From Mactromeris polynyma (Eukaryota > Mollusca > Bivalvia > Venerida > Mactridae): 64,000 bases of DNA. The notes beneath the pieces were generated by a model that did no database searches, had not been told where the DNA came from, and saw only the letters and a list, made by a program, of their open reading frames with translations. This document shows, piece by piece, positions 12,864-26,560 of this stretch (the stretch's first letter is position 1; each line of letters begins with the position of its first letter). The position numbers and the translations under genes are program-made. The stretch spans positions 3,475,904-3,539,903 of the forward strand of contig JASFXZ010000018.1 in assembly GCA_032209605.1 (NCBI GenBank), written 5' to 3'.

Positions 12864-14957
12864 GTCCAGGGCCCGTATTACAGAAGCTTCTTATCCTTAA
12901 AATGTTCCTTAAATGACGAAAAAATCTTAAGTTTTACATTTTTATCCTTAAGATTTCAGAAAATTCTTAAGTAGTATTACACAATGTTCTTATCTTATTT
13001 TTTCACTTAAGGTAAGCGATTTTCTCCTTAGATTTTAAGGAAAGCTAGACCTCCCTTATCTTGTATAAAAAATCTTAAGTTATAGAATCGCCTCTATTTT
13101 CTGAACCAGTGAACAGCACAATTATTCGACATCTACGATTTCAACACAACGTTCGTGTCAAATCATCGAAATCACGTTGCGTTCAGATATACATTTACAT
13201 AAAGTAGACTTACCGGTGTTCAGTAAATTCCGTAGAATGATCAAATTTCGCTCTTGAAATTGTGTCAACGCTGTGAGCAAAATCAACAATATTTACCTGA
13301 TAAAATGCTGTTTTTAGTGTAAATTATACGTAACCAACTATGTAATAATTCAGGAACGTGATGTAGACATACAGTTTATATATAAGAACGAAATGATGGA
13401 AATTACACAGTGAATCGGAAGGAGATGTTAAGAATAATATTAGGTTTATCTCATAAATGTTTTTATGTTTCGGATAAGGTAATCATGATGTTTGACTTAG
13501 GAAGCAAAAGTGAATCGAAACTGGTCCTGTGTCATGCTATTAGTTGACCGATGTTAAACTTTGATCATGAATGAGAATACTTTTTTACTATTTTGTTATA
13601 TCTCTCTTTATATGCTCATTTTAAGATTACAATATTGTTTTTCTCTGAATCTGTGTGTTTCATTTGATAATTGAAATAATATTTTCATAGATTTTATGTG
13701 TCATTTTTTTGCATATGTACTGTATGTTTATGTCTTTGTATCAGTTGTAGATATGTTATGCTCTCCAGTTATTGGAGGTAATAAAAGTTTATATTACATT
13801 TACTAGTAGTTTTTAATCATGATTTGAATATTATGCTTTGAAATACACAGTTCTATTGAAATAAAATTGTAATTACTGTTATATAGTGTGTGTATTTCTT
13901 TTTCAACTTAGTTATCTATATATAGCCCTATATCTTCACTAGACTATTACAGTCAAACCTGTGTTAAAGACCACCTGCGAACAAAGACCACTATTGCAAA
14001 ACCTGTCTGCAAAGACCACCAATTTTATCTCCCATCAGACCATTTTCAATGATATTTAATCTGTTAATAGAGACCACCTGTAAACAAATACCACATTTTG
14101 CTGTTCCCATGGGTGGTCTTTACATACAGGTTTGACTGTATTTATACTAATTACAAGTGCTAAGTTCTTGTTTCATTTAGGTTCGTACGTGCATGCTTTT
14201 GAGCAAAATTTATCAGGGGAAAAGTACCATTTGTGGTGACTTATGAATTGTAATACTACACTTAAAAACATAAAACATGCATCTAACCAAAGGATTGATA
14301 ATAGTGGTTGCTTATTATATCACAGACAGCTGCAAATGTTGGGTTGAAATTCATACAAAATGTCTGTTCTCAGTACACAACTCATGACAGGACATTATAA
14401 GAAAGAGCAAGCATATTGTATCTATATTATTATTGGTATGGATGGACTGGGTGTGTGTTGTGCTTGTGCCATGTCCAAGGACATGCTGGATTCATTCAGT
14501 CTGAATTACTGGTACTAATTCGCCTCAACAACTAGATCACGACTTACCGACTGCATTATTCATGTGATATCATACAGATTTACTGAGCAAAACTTCTCAC
14601 ACAACATACAGTCAATTTCCATCAGTTATAATGCTAAATGTTCAAATATAACTAGGTAAAATCATTTATTTGCTTGGAGTTAGAGTAATGTCTGCTACTT
14701 TCTGCGCACGCATTATTTTTTTAATTTCCGGTTTTATTTTTGGAACGGGAAAACCCGATGTACGTTAGCAACAGTCTTTAGAATTTGCTTAAGATGAAAA
14801 ATAAGGATAAGGAAATTTTACTTAAAATTCTCTTAAGTTGGATCTGTAATAGTACTTAAGATTTTCTTGAACCTTATCCTTTCCGAAGTACAAATCTTAA
14901 GATTTCTGTATTTCTTAAGGTATATCTTAAGAAGCTTCTGTAATACGGGCCCTGGAC
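12864..14957. mobile_element. 2.1 kb DNA transposon with 30-bp perfect terminal inverted repeats
   Basis: The ends 12864-12893 and 14928-14957 are exact inverted repeats of 30 bp starting GTCCAGGGCCCGTATTACAG. Inside the ends, many CTTAAG/TTAAG motifs form longer imperfect subterminal repeats. No open frame of 60 codons or more is present, so the copy is non-autonomous or decayed. Superfamily is not clear; no convincing target duplication could be read. Its right end is about 180 bp past the gene C stop codon. It contains the nested palindromic element at 13950-14138. Confidence 0.85.
13950..14138. mobile_element. Nested palindromic MITE, Tc1/mariner-like ends
   Basis: Ends CAGTCAAACCTGTGTTAAAG and its inverted partner (ending CAGGTTTGACTG) bound about 190 bp; both sides are flanked by TA, the Tc1/mariner target. 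GACCACC and GGTGGTC motifs recur inside. No coding capacity. Its insertion must be younger than the host element. Confidence 0.8.
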
Positions 14958-15136
14958 AAACATGTTTTAAATACTAAAAAAACATATTCGAAAGTCATGT
15001 ATTCATTACTATCTAATATTGTAAGATTCATTTCTGTAATACGCCATTCATTGCACATTCAATGTCTTCATTCTTCGGCGGTATATTTCGTATTCCTTGG
15101 CATATCTGTGTTTTCCTCATGACGAATTGAGTGTCT

Positions 15137-18100
15137 TTAAGCTGCCAGTTTCTTGTGTACTATAACACCTATAACAACTGCAATCAGTACTGTGAAGAGA
15201 AAGATAACTAAACAAATGTTTTAATGGTATTTTTTTTTATGGAATGTTCATGGCATATGGGATGAACTCATTGCCTGAATTGATACGCTTATATATCGAA
15301 CTCAATAGAAGAAAGAATATGTATAATTATCAGAAACATCTACTTTGAATAGTGTGTTTAAGCATTTGAAATTCTAGTCACCCATAAAGCTAGACAAATA
15401 GGTGAGAAGTACAATAAAAACGACCTGCAATTAATTGAATAAATTTACTTAGAAGTGCTCCAGATATTCCACCAGCAATGGCAGCTGTCGATGTACCCGT
15501 TTGTGAGGAGTTAGAATTCTCAGAATTTTGTGATGACTGGAATTAAAACAAAACATATATTTACAATACCAGAAATCGGTGGAAACTCATTCTATACATA
15601 TTTAACAATGGCACGACGATGTAACATTATTACATGTTTAAATCATACAAACTAATTAATAACAAATGCCAAATTTACCTTAATGACAGTATGTATAAAC
15701 AGGAATATATATCTAAGTTTGATATATGAGCAAGTTAATCAAACTTACGTTTGTGTCATTTGTTACCACGGTAAATGTCCTTAGCACCACGGGACCATCA
15801 ACCATATTTTTGCCCAAAAGATATGTTATCATTATCTTCACTGTCCTGTTATGATACAAATTTTATAAATGTTGGAACATAAAACAGCAATTTGTGAATT
15901 GAATAATTAAAATATCGAACATAAATCAAGATTCATTAAACTCAAACTATATGATCAGCAGTGTTTAAGGAAGTTACAACTACACCATGACTTTAAAGTA
16001 TGAACGAACAATAATTCATACTATATTTTGAATATATAATACAACAAATTTAACATACAATATGCAATTTTAAATAGTATTAAATTGGCATAAATTTTTT
16101 CATATCTTCTAATATGTCTATATGGAGGTTTTAAACCAGCGAAACTTCATTTCATTTAACAGACAATATTTATATTTATTTGATATTTGACGTATTTCTA
16201 ATCCGAAATGTGCTCATTTTAGTCATCAAAATTTGGGTTTCGACAGATCGGAGAGGATGTTCTTATAACAACAGTAAATATCTAGCGTGACAGCGGAGTT
16301 TCTTAGCAGAAAGTTAGGAGTTAATATGTTTTGCAAATTTCGTCAAATTTCGTGATAAAAATCTTTCATCGACAAAAATGTCATTCCTTATCAAATATAT
16401 GCATTCCATAAAATATGCAGTTTTAGTGATAAATGATATGAGCATCCGATTTTCATCCTTTAAGAGGGCACTACACAATATTGTACAAGACCTCCAAAAC
16501 AGATCGGTGGGGTACTTAAGTAGATAAAAAATATGGAGGGGTATCAAAATGAAGTTATATACATGTGTGCAACACAGAACTGCACAACATGAAATACAAT
16601 AATAGCAGCTTTAGGACACAATGGCCTCACATTCATAGAACCGACACTAATAACACAGTTTGTCGCATTTATATTGCCCAAAATCTCACAGTTAAACAAA
16701 GATTGATTGAGTTGGTAGAAGATGCATGTACGAGTATTGTGATTTGTACGGTTATCATCAAACAATACATAGTGAAACATTCAAAATAACAAGTACCTGA
16801 GTCGACAGAAATTAAGGAACACGCATGGAAAAGCAGGACTTTATGAACGCAAGTATGCCTTATTCCATCAAACTATATTAGTCGGATCGTACTACTTACG
16901 TAGATGTTTCGAAAGCTCCTGCATGTAACACAAACGTGCCAGTGATGTTTTCTTCTTGTTTTAGTGTGCCTGACACTTGTTTATAATTTAGAACGAGTCC
17001 CATAGTATCATTAATACTGACTTTGATATATGTACTAATATAACTTATGATCGTAAATGTCACATCCATTGTAGAGTTTTCATATATTTGGACATCTGTA
17101 AAGATTATCATGATAGTAATACATGTACAAACAAAGTAACTAAATATATACATCGCAAGTACGTATAATATGTTGAAACTTCTGCATTGTTTGCGCTACA
17201 CAACTTTATATTTTACTACAGTTTCAAATATTTTCCCTGTTTGACTTATCTTGTAAACATTGTAAGGTTAAACTATCAAACGCATAACGGTTTAAGACCA
17301 TTCCAAAAGTTCCGACTATAGTTTAATTTTAAATCACTAGATAATAATCAAATAAGAGACATACATATGTCTGCAATGCCAACATGAAAACATTGTCCAA
17401 CTGAGGCACTCAATTGATTATTATTACAACCCATCTAACTTTAAAAATAGTATTATTGTGTACATACTGTAACTGAAATGATTTTGGAAGAATTTGTAGT
17501 AACAATTCATTGAAATACTCTACTCCACAAATTATAACACCCTTATATTTACCAGGGGTAGCATTGACAAATATTTCAGTTCAATTATTATAAGATATAC
17601 AATTGTATTTTTTTATATGAATGGCATATACTCGTATATCACTGTATCTATATCTGATAGTAAAATGCGTTTACCTGAATTCGGAGAAACATCAATTTGA
17701 AACAACACCGGATTTATCTCGGTAGGGTCAATCCGTATAAATGTATTGTTGGATTTGTCTTCACCTTCTATACCGACGTAAAATGTCTGTAATATAAATT
17801 GATATTGAAACATAATCAAATCGAGAATACCTATTGTAAGCGAGTTGTGTTATTGAAGGACTTTACTTTCATTCACGCTCATCATAAATCGTAGCATCGC
17901 CCTTTGAATACGTGTTCAACATACCACGCATTTTCGACAAAGACACGACAGCCCCTTATTTACAGCCATCTTATGTATTTTATATAAAATCGTACAATCT
18001 CAGTCCACGCTCCCCACAGTCCATCCAATCATCGGCCTGTGTTTCAATCAGCTAAATCACCTGTACAACGTACATGAAGTTAACATGTGCTTACTCGGAT

Positions 18101-21100
18101 AGAGCATATGATGGCTATTGTCTATCCTATACACATAATAGTGCTTAATCTATAATAATGTAAACTTCATCGAAGTTTCTAATTCGCGACATAATTGTGA
18201 TAGAATCAGATGATAAAATAGAAAAAATAAGTTGATATCAATAAATTGATATATTAACGCAAATTATGTTATCATTATTCTGCTTGTACTACTGAATTTG
18301 TATTTTTCTACAAATAAGTTGTGATAACGGCATAAAACGGATGTTTTTAAAGTGCAATATATTGTAGTTCTCAAGTACAAAAGTAACTTATTGCTTCTTT
18401 ACCTCTCCCAAAATCGATGTATTTGAAATTTCATGTCTGTTTTGATCGATGTCCGTAAATGTCAACATTTTCCGCAGTATTATTCGGTCTTTCGAAAATA
18501 ATCGACCCACCTTAACAGCCTGGACATTAGCAAGTTCACTTACATTAATTAACAACCGGTAGGGCTTATCTGAAATCAAAAAGGGCACAGTAACCAATTA
18601 TATATATATACATGTTATTGCAAGAATAATCGTCCATGATATTCCTTTCTAAATGTAATGTAATAATATGCAAACAACATTCGTGTTTGCAATTCAAGTG
18701 GGTAAGCTGTGTAGCTTTATTACGTTATTGACATTTAAATGGTATAAACTTACTAGCAATTAATAGATTATCCTTTAAAGGTGTAGTTGTTCCAATTTCA
18801 AAGAACTGGTGCTTTATGACAACTGGGCTCTCTCCCTGCACTGTCACGTCCCATGTATTTGTATCTAATCTAGTGAAAGTCCAGTTACCATAATCGGACG
18901 GCTGCAAACAAATTAAACAAGAACATAGAATTCATTTAGAATGCATCAGTAATAACATAATATATTTGAAAGCAGAAATGGTTTATATCTCAAACGATAA
19001 ATATTTTGAATTGATATAAATTCTTATTTTCTTCATGTAATAAATTGCTATCGCTGACAGGCGTTTTCCTAAGACAGATTCTATAGATTGCGTTTACGTA
19101 TAAATTATAATTCTAAATATATAAATATATTTAATGAACTGTCCACACAAAAGTTGATATGTTTATTTTATACTAATGTTGTCACTTGATTGCTTTGAGG
19201 AAGAATATGTTGGCATTGGTTGGTAGGAATACTCGTTAGGTCAATGGTTACGGTTGAGATACGACATAGAACTGTCACCCAGCATTAACTTAAACCCCAG
19301 TCACGATGAGACGTACGACTTTTCAGTCGTAGGACTCCTCGGCTTTAGACAGTTTTTCAAGTAGTCGTAGGACTTGCCACGACAAAAATAGTGTTGGGAG
19401 AGAGTCTTGCGTTGTTTTCCTACGACGACGCAGGATCTGGGAAAAGATCGTCGTACGAGAATATGTGAAGCAACTGTCGTGCGTCAGTCGTGCGTTGACT
19501 AGCGTCGTCGTGCGTCAGTCGTGCGTTGACGTGTGTCGTTGTACGTCATGTATACACGACGACGCACATCAACGCACGACTGACGCATGACGACGTACGT
19601 AGTCTTGTCTATCAGCACGGCCTATATAAAATTAAATGCGCTGCAGGCTTTCCATTTCACAGGTACACATTTGGTGTGTGAACGTTACGACCCTCTTTCC
19701 ACAAGAAAGACTGGGCTCAGACCTACGACATTAGAATTGCTTCATCAGTTGCAGGTCGAAGACATATTCATTCTAGACCTGATTAGACGCCATTTTATAA
19801 TGAGAAGGAGGAGGCGCTGATGGGTCCGGTCATGGATACAGCGGATGCCACTTTTTGGCACATACGAGCATCTGATGAGGGAGCTAGAACAGGAGTCCCA
19901 ATGTGACTTCCTTCACTGCCCTCCTTTTCCCCTTCTTGTTTACTTCGGATGACATGTCCTGAATCTCGACATAAAATGACCTGTCAACAGAGAACGCCCG
20001 CTTTATATAGTGATCGGTCTAGCCCTGCATTTGTCGTACGTCAGTGTTGCGTCTTCTTAAGACAGTCTTACGACAACGCAAGACTGGTAGTCTAGCCGTA
20101 CTTCGACGCAGGACATATGTCCTACGTTCAGTCACGACAACGCAGGACGACGTTAAATTTGACATAATTTGTACGTCAGACGTACGCAATACTATGTAGG
20201 ACTGGAGAGTCGAGTCTTAAGGTTTTTAACATGTTAAAAACCCCCAGCTACGACAGCTTTTTAGTCCTGCGTCGACGTACGACTCTCAAAGACGACACAG
20301 GACCCATTTTTTCCAGTCGTAGACCTGTCTTAAGTGCAATGTGACTTGGGCTTTAATGAGGCGTAGTGATTACAGCGCCTGACTCCTGATCCGTAGTTCG
20401 CGAGTTCGAGACCCTCCTTGAGCTGAGTTGGTTCATGAACTGCACAATTACTCAATTTGACTTGTGTAGGCAGTTATCGAGAGTGATCATCATAACGTTT
20501 AAGCAGTTGTGTTATATATATAAAATAAGTATTAACTAACAAAAAATTATATTTCATAATTCCTACTTACGGACGTCAGTGGTATGTCCAGGATAACAAT
20601 GGTCGTACCGTTTTTCCCCTTTTCAATAATTGCTGAACTGTTCGACAAAAGATTGCCTGCAGCGAGTAAGTAGATTTATAATTGATCGCCCGAAATAATT
20701 CATAAATTAATACAGATGTGACAAAGTTACAAATAGGAGTACTACGTCTGTTTTATCAAGTTTTTACTATAAAGCTACACTTTAGCTTGCTTCATATGCA
20801 GTTATACTTGCAAATTTGACGAGTCAACCAGTAGATCTTATTAATAAATAAAACTTACCTGAAGGTTTCGTCGCATTTATTATCGGGGAAGCGTTTAATG
20901 TTACCACCCGAAATACCAACCGTGTCATAGTGTCATCAGCAAATACCGTATAATTGTGGCCAGCTGGTGATTTGTCTATAAATCGAGCAATATCTGCCAA
21001 TCCATTTGCAGGACTTCTCTGTAATAATGATACTGCAATTTACGTCATCATATGTAAGTACCTAACGTTGATTTTACCTTACTCTACGGTTCACCTATAT

Positions 21101-24100
21101 TTACCATACGTTTCTTCCGTACAGAAAAACATGTTGGTACCTTACGTTAAATAGTTTGTACCTTTCGTCATCATATGTTGGTACCTTAGGTAATCATATG
21201 TTGACACTTTACGTAAGGTACATATACTGGTACATAACACTAGGATTTGTTGAAACTTTACGTTACCATGATGAATTACGAAACTTAAACACATGTTTTA
21301 CTTTACATTTCCATGCATTTGTACATAACGTAATATGAGTTGTATCTGACGTTACCATGCATTTATTGTTTAAAAAGTTAGTTCTAGTTTTCGTTAAGGG
21401 AAAAGCGTTATTTTTTAGCAATTCTGGTATGTTGCACAGAAACTTTAATACTTATCAGCATTCGTTGTTGCACGCGGTAATGCCACCATATGCTAATACT
21501 TTGCACTGTGCGACAGTTACCAATAGTTGACAATGCATGGTATACCTTACGTTTCGAGTTATTACTTAAGCTTTACTTTATACCACGTTCACTTTGTTAT
21601 GCTTGAAATCATTACCTGAAATCTCTGGTATACTTCAATGTTATTATCATCACGTACAGGTTGAAAAACGTCACTGTTTAAATGATGACCTGAATTAGAC
21701 AAAACAGTTTCTAATTAACTACTGGCTGAGTGTGTAACATTTCATTCAAAACGACTCATTGTCGGTAATTCACGTGTGAGTTAGCAACTGCAGTTTAATG
21801 CAGCATTTTCTGAAAACAAATATCTGTAAAATACACAAGAGAAATGATGTTCGTGACTCAAAATAGCTAAATATCATTTCGCATTTGGAATAGGATTAGT
21901 AGGTATGCGACATGGACACTGGTCTTTTAATATCAAGGAAAACAAGTCGCTCTTAAAAACAAGGTTTGCATGCAGCTCTCTGAAAATGTTGAAAAGTGTG
22001 TCAATTAAATTCTGGCACAGTTAAAGTATTATTTTGTTTTATAGCTAACTATTTATCAAAATACGATAGCGTTTTTGACTCCCACTTGTTTTATCACTTC
22101 TGGTACTTGTGAATGTTTGCGTTTGTTAACAATGTATCTACAATTAGATTAAAAAGGTCTTTAATTGACAAACTATGTCATTCTTGTTGTAGCAATGTGT
22201 CAAAGATTTACCAACTGTAAACACATATTGTTTCATGTTTCGATATTTCGTTACTCTTGGTGAGTGCAGACAATTACCTTTCTAACGAGTCCTTTTTGGG
22301 CGGAACAGTAGCAAATATCTGTGGTTACAGACGAGTAACCACGTCAGTACGTGCTTTAACATGAACACATACTTATATTAATTCCTTAAAGGAAATTGTA
22401 AGTTACTGGTAAATTGCATCCTTCGGATGTTGGTGATAGTTGTTAATTTGACAGTTGGTGGTACATAATTTACTTGCCCAATGAAAGCACTTTTTAAAGA
22501 GCGGATATATATAACGTTGAGATTAATTTCAATCTGTGTTAAAATGATACTGCGATTATATGTGTCAATTCGCACCTAATAACTTTAAATAGCATATTAA
22601 TCATGTCCTGGATTCGAATCATGTCATGCGTTGTACTGTACGATGCAGGTTTCTCCTTTCATATTCAACAACTTTTAGCTATTACAGATAATACGAATAA
22701 AGGAAACATGTCGGTTAAATAATCGTCATTAAATCAATTCTCATACATTTATGGATACGTTGATGCTCTTTTTAGTTTTGCACTTACATTACTGTCTATT
22801 ATAAAGTATGGCAATATTTAATTGCTATTGAATATCTGATTACGATTCAGTTATTTTGTAAAAAAGGCCGACTCATGGGAAAAGAAAGATTTGTTTATAA
22901 AATGAGATCTAAATACAGGTTTAAATTGCATTATGTTTTCCAACATCGAATTACATAAATGTTCCTATATAACACACGTTGTCACAAATTTAGCATTTCT
23001 TGTGACATTGTTGGCCGATCAGTATCTGGATTCGGCGTCACGTGATACGGCGATGAGAACGGGTCTTGTTCTCTTGGTACATGTATCCCTTTGTCCATTT
23101 TTGTATTTCCTATGTGTACCTCCTCCCTTTTGTCTAGATCAATCTAGGGAGGGTCTGATTTGTTAATCTTGCCCATCCTGGTCGACACTTTTTCACGTTG
23201 ATTCCTAAGTATAGGCCACCCTTAAACGGCGTTTTGTAATAGAAGTAATGTTTCCCGATAGTCCTAGACATGTTACATGATATTCCCACCGGAAGACAGA
23301 ACATGGCAGCACAACACTAAGACGCTGGCAGCAAGATGAGTACAGGTAACAGCATGCTTTCATGTTGACAGTTCCTTTATACATCACTTTTGGTTTTATA
23401 TCATCTGGTTTGCATTCAAGTTCACGGCTATGACCATTGACCTTAGTTACATAGAGCAATGTCAGCATATGACAGCTTGGTTTTTATTCGACTTTTCCAT
23501 ATTTATGGTTTTATGGTTTCCCATTCCCATAGATGTTTGCTCTAACACTTTCTCAACTACTTATGTTTCGTAGGTTGGTGTTTCCCTGGTATATGTGAAG
23601 GGAGGCATTATATTGTGCATGTGGCGTTCCCTGTTACAAGTTGGGTTCCCTTTAGCATTGTGCATTATGGGAATATAATAGCTTATAAGGATTAGTTAAC
23701 ACGAACTTAGTCAATTTGTTTGTCGTATATGTTTGAAATATATGATCGTAAAGCGGTTAAATGTAGATTTAGTCTTCTATCAACATATTTATTAATGGAG
23801 AGGCAAGTCACTTCATATTCAGTGCGAAATCAGTACAAATGTAATGAAACATAAAATGGAATTTTCAATGAATGAATTTATAAAAAAAATCAACATAAAG
23901 TGTCTTCCCTTGGCTTAGTATACGAGGTTTGTCCAAAACGCTCGTTGACACCTTAGATGTTTATAATTTCAAAATCAATAAATCATTGTAAAATGGGTTA
24001 ATATCTTTATTGACTTAATCCTAATGAATTGACACGATTTAATAAAAAAACAATATGAAATAAACACATTATGCACATTTTTATACCATTGTACATTTCT

Positions 24101-24425
24101 CTTAGCATTAAAGCAACAAATAAATGTTACGCACAATTTTATGTTTCTGTTTTGCACTTTTTGGTCGTAATTAAACATATCTGTCAAAGCCAATTATTTG
24201 TTAAAATTATGTACTTTTATTTTGCATTATTATTACCTATGACTATGATCTATGTGTGGAACAGATGTATTTTGTTTAAATTAAATATTCAAATTATCAA
24301 AACTATAACTTACCTTGATTAATTCCGTTCGGGTGTATATACTTCGACTCACCGTTTGAATAAACGATATTTTGTAATAGCAAAAGCATCACAATGAGAA
24401 TATCTTCGTTCAATACAAATTTCAT
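15137..24425 (-). CDS. Gene C: single-module VWA7/hemicentin-like type I membrane protein, 430 aa
   Basis: Eleven exons in transcript order: 24314-24425, 21616-21689, 20859-21018, 20571-20656, 18754-18901, 18403-18569, 17675-17786, 16900-17095, 15749-15845, 15449-15536, 15137-15189. They sum to 1293 nt with no stop before the last codon. Residues 1-37 are the signal exon (MKFVLNEDILIVMLLLLQNI...). Residues 63-384 form the cysteine-free module, with ADDTMTRLVFRV, SDYGNWTFTRLD and ITGTFVLHAG motifs. Residues about 385-397 are a short Ser/Asn-rich linker (SSQNSENSNSSQTG). A membrane segment runs from about 398 to 424 across the last intron, and the tail is only HKKLAA. N-glycosylation sequons are frequent. 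Compared with genes A and B it lacks the long Ser/Thr stalk, the long tail and the furin-like site. The vWA domain of full-length family members is absent. Function is not known; structure suggests a cell-surface protein. Confidence 0.8.
19294..20352. mobile_element. TTAA-flanked inverted-repeat element with CGTCGTACG-type arrays
   Basis: TTAA at 19290-19293 and at 20353-20356 flank the element. The ends, ACCCCAGTCACGATGAGACG on the left and its partner AGCCCAAGTCACATTGCACT on the right (minus strand), are imperfect inverted repeats. Between them are dense repeats of GTCGTGCGT/CGTCGTACG in both orientations. TTAA duplications fit the Kolobok or piggyBac superfamilies. A 77-codon open frame at 19587-19820 has no recognised homology. 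It lies in the intron between gene C exons 4 and 5. Confidence 0.7.
20357..20500 (+). repeat. tRNA-derived SINE-like segment
   Basis: GCGTAGTGATTACAGCGCC resembles a tRNA A-box region and CGAGTTCGAGACCC a B-box. The segment abuts the right end of the TTAA element; similar SINE-like sequence just left of it (about 19215-19289) suggests that the element inserted into an older SINE. Confidence 0.45.
21025..21365. repeat. Diverged minisatellite in a gene C intron
   Basis: Some 12-15 degenerate units of about 22-25 bp share a core like CATATGTTGGTACCTTACGT. Examples begin near 21128, 21170, 21190, 21214 and 21340. It starts 7 bp upstream (transcript sense) of the exon at 20859-21018. Confidence 0.65.
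23490..23640 (-). repeat. Dispersed repeat family R1, copy
   Basis: Minus-strand copy starting TTGTAACAGGGAACGCCACA at 23640; contains AATGCCTCCC- and CCAGGGAAA-like blocks. It lies in the first intron of gene C. Confidence 0.65.
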
Positions 24426-26332
24426 TGTAATTTATTTTGAAGACACATAAATATTAAGCGCAAATAAATATATTTAAGGCAGTCTCAATCGTTACTTAAA
24501 CAATCAGGTGCCGATTTTTTATTGCAATCATTGAACATGGTACAGCAGTACTAGTGTCAGACAACATTATCTTATGTGGTAGAAAACCACGTGATGAAGG
24601 CACTCGACTTCAGCTATGAGTTGGTCCATTTTGTTTATAACCGCTTTTAGGTCACGGTATGTTTGACTCGTTTGTAGCGATGGAGATTTGATATAATGAG
24701 ACAATGGACTTATCTTATCGCGTCTTGGTGGATAAGTAAGTACATTATAGCATGTAATTGGTTTTAAAACGTTCAAAAACGTATGAATTGATACAATCCC
24801 CCTCAAATGTAAGTTCGGATAAAAAAGGCTTTATAATTTCGAGAAACTATTTTTTAATGCTCTATGTACACCTTTTGTCAGATATTCCTTGAAAGGTCGC
24901 GAATATGAATATATGAATATGACGCTTTTTGTTTAGTTAACAACATTCAAAACGACGCAGTTGCAGAATTTGATACACAAACCAATTACCATCGTGTAAT
25001 AGAGTTCTAGTGCTGTGACCGATTAAGTACTCAGTACTGACCAGAGATCGCACCTGACTCTGACATCAACACTGAGGTGGGAATAAAGCTAGACATCGAA
25101 GTAATTAATTGCCAGCTCGGATGGTGTAGAGTACATTTTAGGATTCTCCTGCTTAAAGAAGTCAGCTTGAAACAATTCATTAACATCATTTCCGATTTTT
25201 GGAGAAATTAATTAAGTTTAAGCAAATTGATACCACTGAAATCCGGCAGAAAACGGTTTAAAATACAAGTTCTACTTTAGTCATTAATGCAAACCCCCTT
25301 TAAATGGACAAAACCACTGTTTTAGATCTGAGTGATTGAAATGTTACAAAACTGGGTCATGTTTTAGTTTACTGATCTACTTCAGAACCATTTTGATAAA
25401 ATTAAACTCCATTTATATGCATGACAGAGGTGCCGTATATTGCGTTATAAGTGGACAATTTATGCAATAATCGTGGATTTAAAAATTGCCTCAAATTGTG
25501 TTTGTCGCGTTTTCAATGCCGCAAGTCATGAACATTATTTTTGCATATATACATTTCAGGTAAAAATGCCAGTTTGTTGACATCTCCGGAGTGATTTTAT
25601 TTACAACACGCAAGTTTGTTTGATAAACATGTAATTAAATTCCATCGGATTAAGAGGTGTTTGTGTTTTGTTCGTTTACAAAAGTGGTAACAATTTTTAA
25701 ACTCTGTTAAAATACATTTAATGTGAAAGTTAAGGTCACGCCAAATTGATTTAAAGTTCTTCGGATTTTACTTCTGTAAAAAAACTGGAGTGAGAAAGCG
25801 ATTTTTTCTAATTTTTTTTTGTAGGAGTGATTGCTGTTTTATTTAAGTGATTTTTGTTTAAAAAACATGTATGTGCATTAAATAATTGTCGCGTTTTAAA
25901 GTAATCAGAACACGCTTGTTTATATAAACCATGAACTATAGCTTAAATAATAGGCTTTCTACTATGATCCACATTTCTCTTCCAAGTATGTTTGTTTGTG
26001 TGTGTGGCGTTGAGGGACATTGTTTGACCAATTGTGATAGCTGCAAATTACAGATATATAAACATGTTTATCATTTCTTTACTAACGCTGAAGCTGTCAA
26101 AAATTCAAAAACCAGTTAAATTGCTTTATGTCAAACACACATGAGATTAAAATACTATACATACGATGTATTTGTACATCTAATATAAACGTGAACCAGA
26201 ATAGTTATTGAAAAGGTAAAATGGTGCAACTATAATTAAAAATAAGTTTGTACTACATTACATTTACTAACAAGTTAAGCTCCGTAAAATAACTCTAAAA
26301 AGTTTCTACAAGGTAGCAACTGAAAAAATAAG

Positions 26333-26560
26333 TTGCTACAGGGAACGCCACATACATAAGACAATACCTCCCAATCAGACCTCCGGGAAAACAACAGTCC
26401 GTCAAATATCAGGCATTTGAGGAGGTGCATGGGTAAATACGCAAAGGAACGGGGTGCAAGGAATGGCCCGGCTTGGCCGACCATAAAGAACAACTAATGA
26501 GAATGTTATGAATGGAATACATCACAGGACAAGTTAAGACAGCTGGCAACAGTAGGCCAA
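26333..26560 (+). repeat. Dispersed repeat family R1, type copy
   Basis: Starts TTGCTACAGGGAACGCCACA; then AAGACAATACCTCCC, CTCCGGGAAAACAACAG, GAGGAGGTGCATGGGTAAA, GGCCGACCATAAAGAACAAC and GAATACATCACAGGACAAG. The order of these blocks defines the family. No coding capacity is apparent. Confidence 0.7.
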
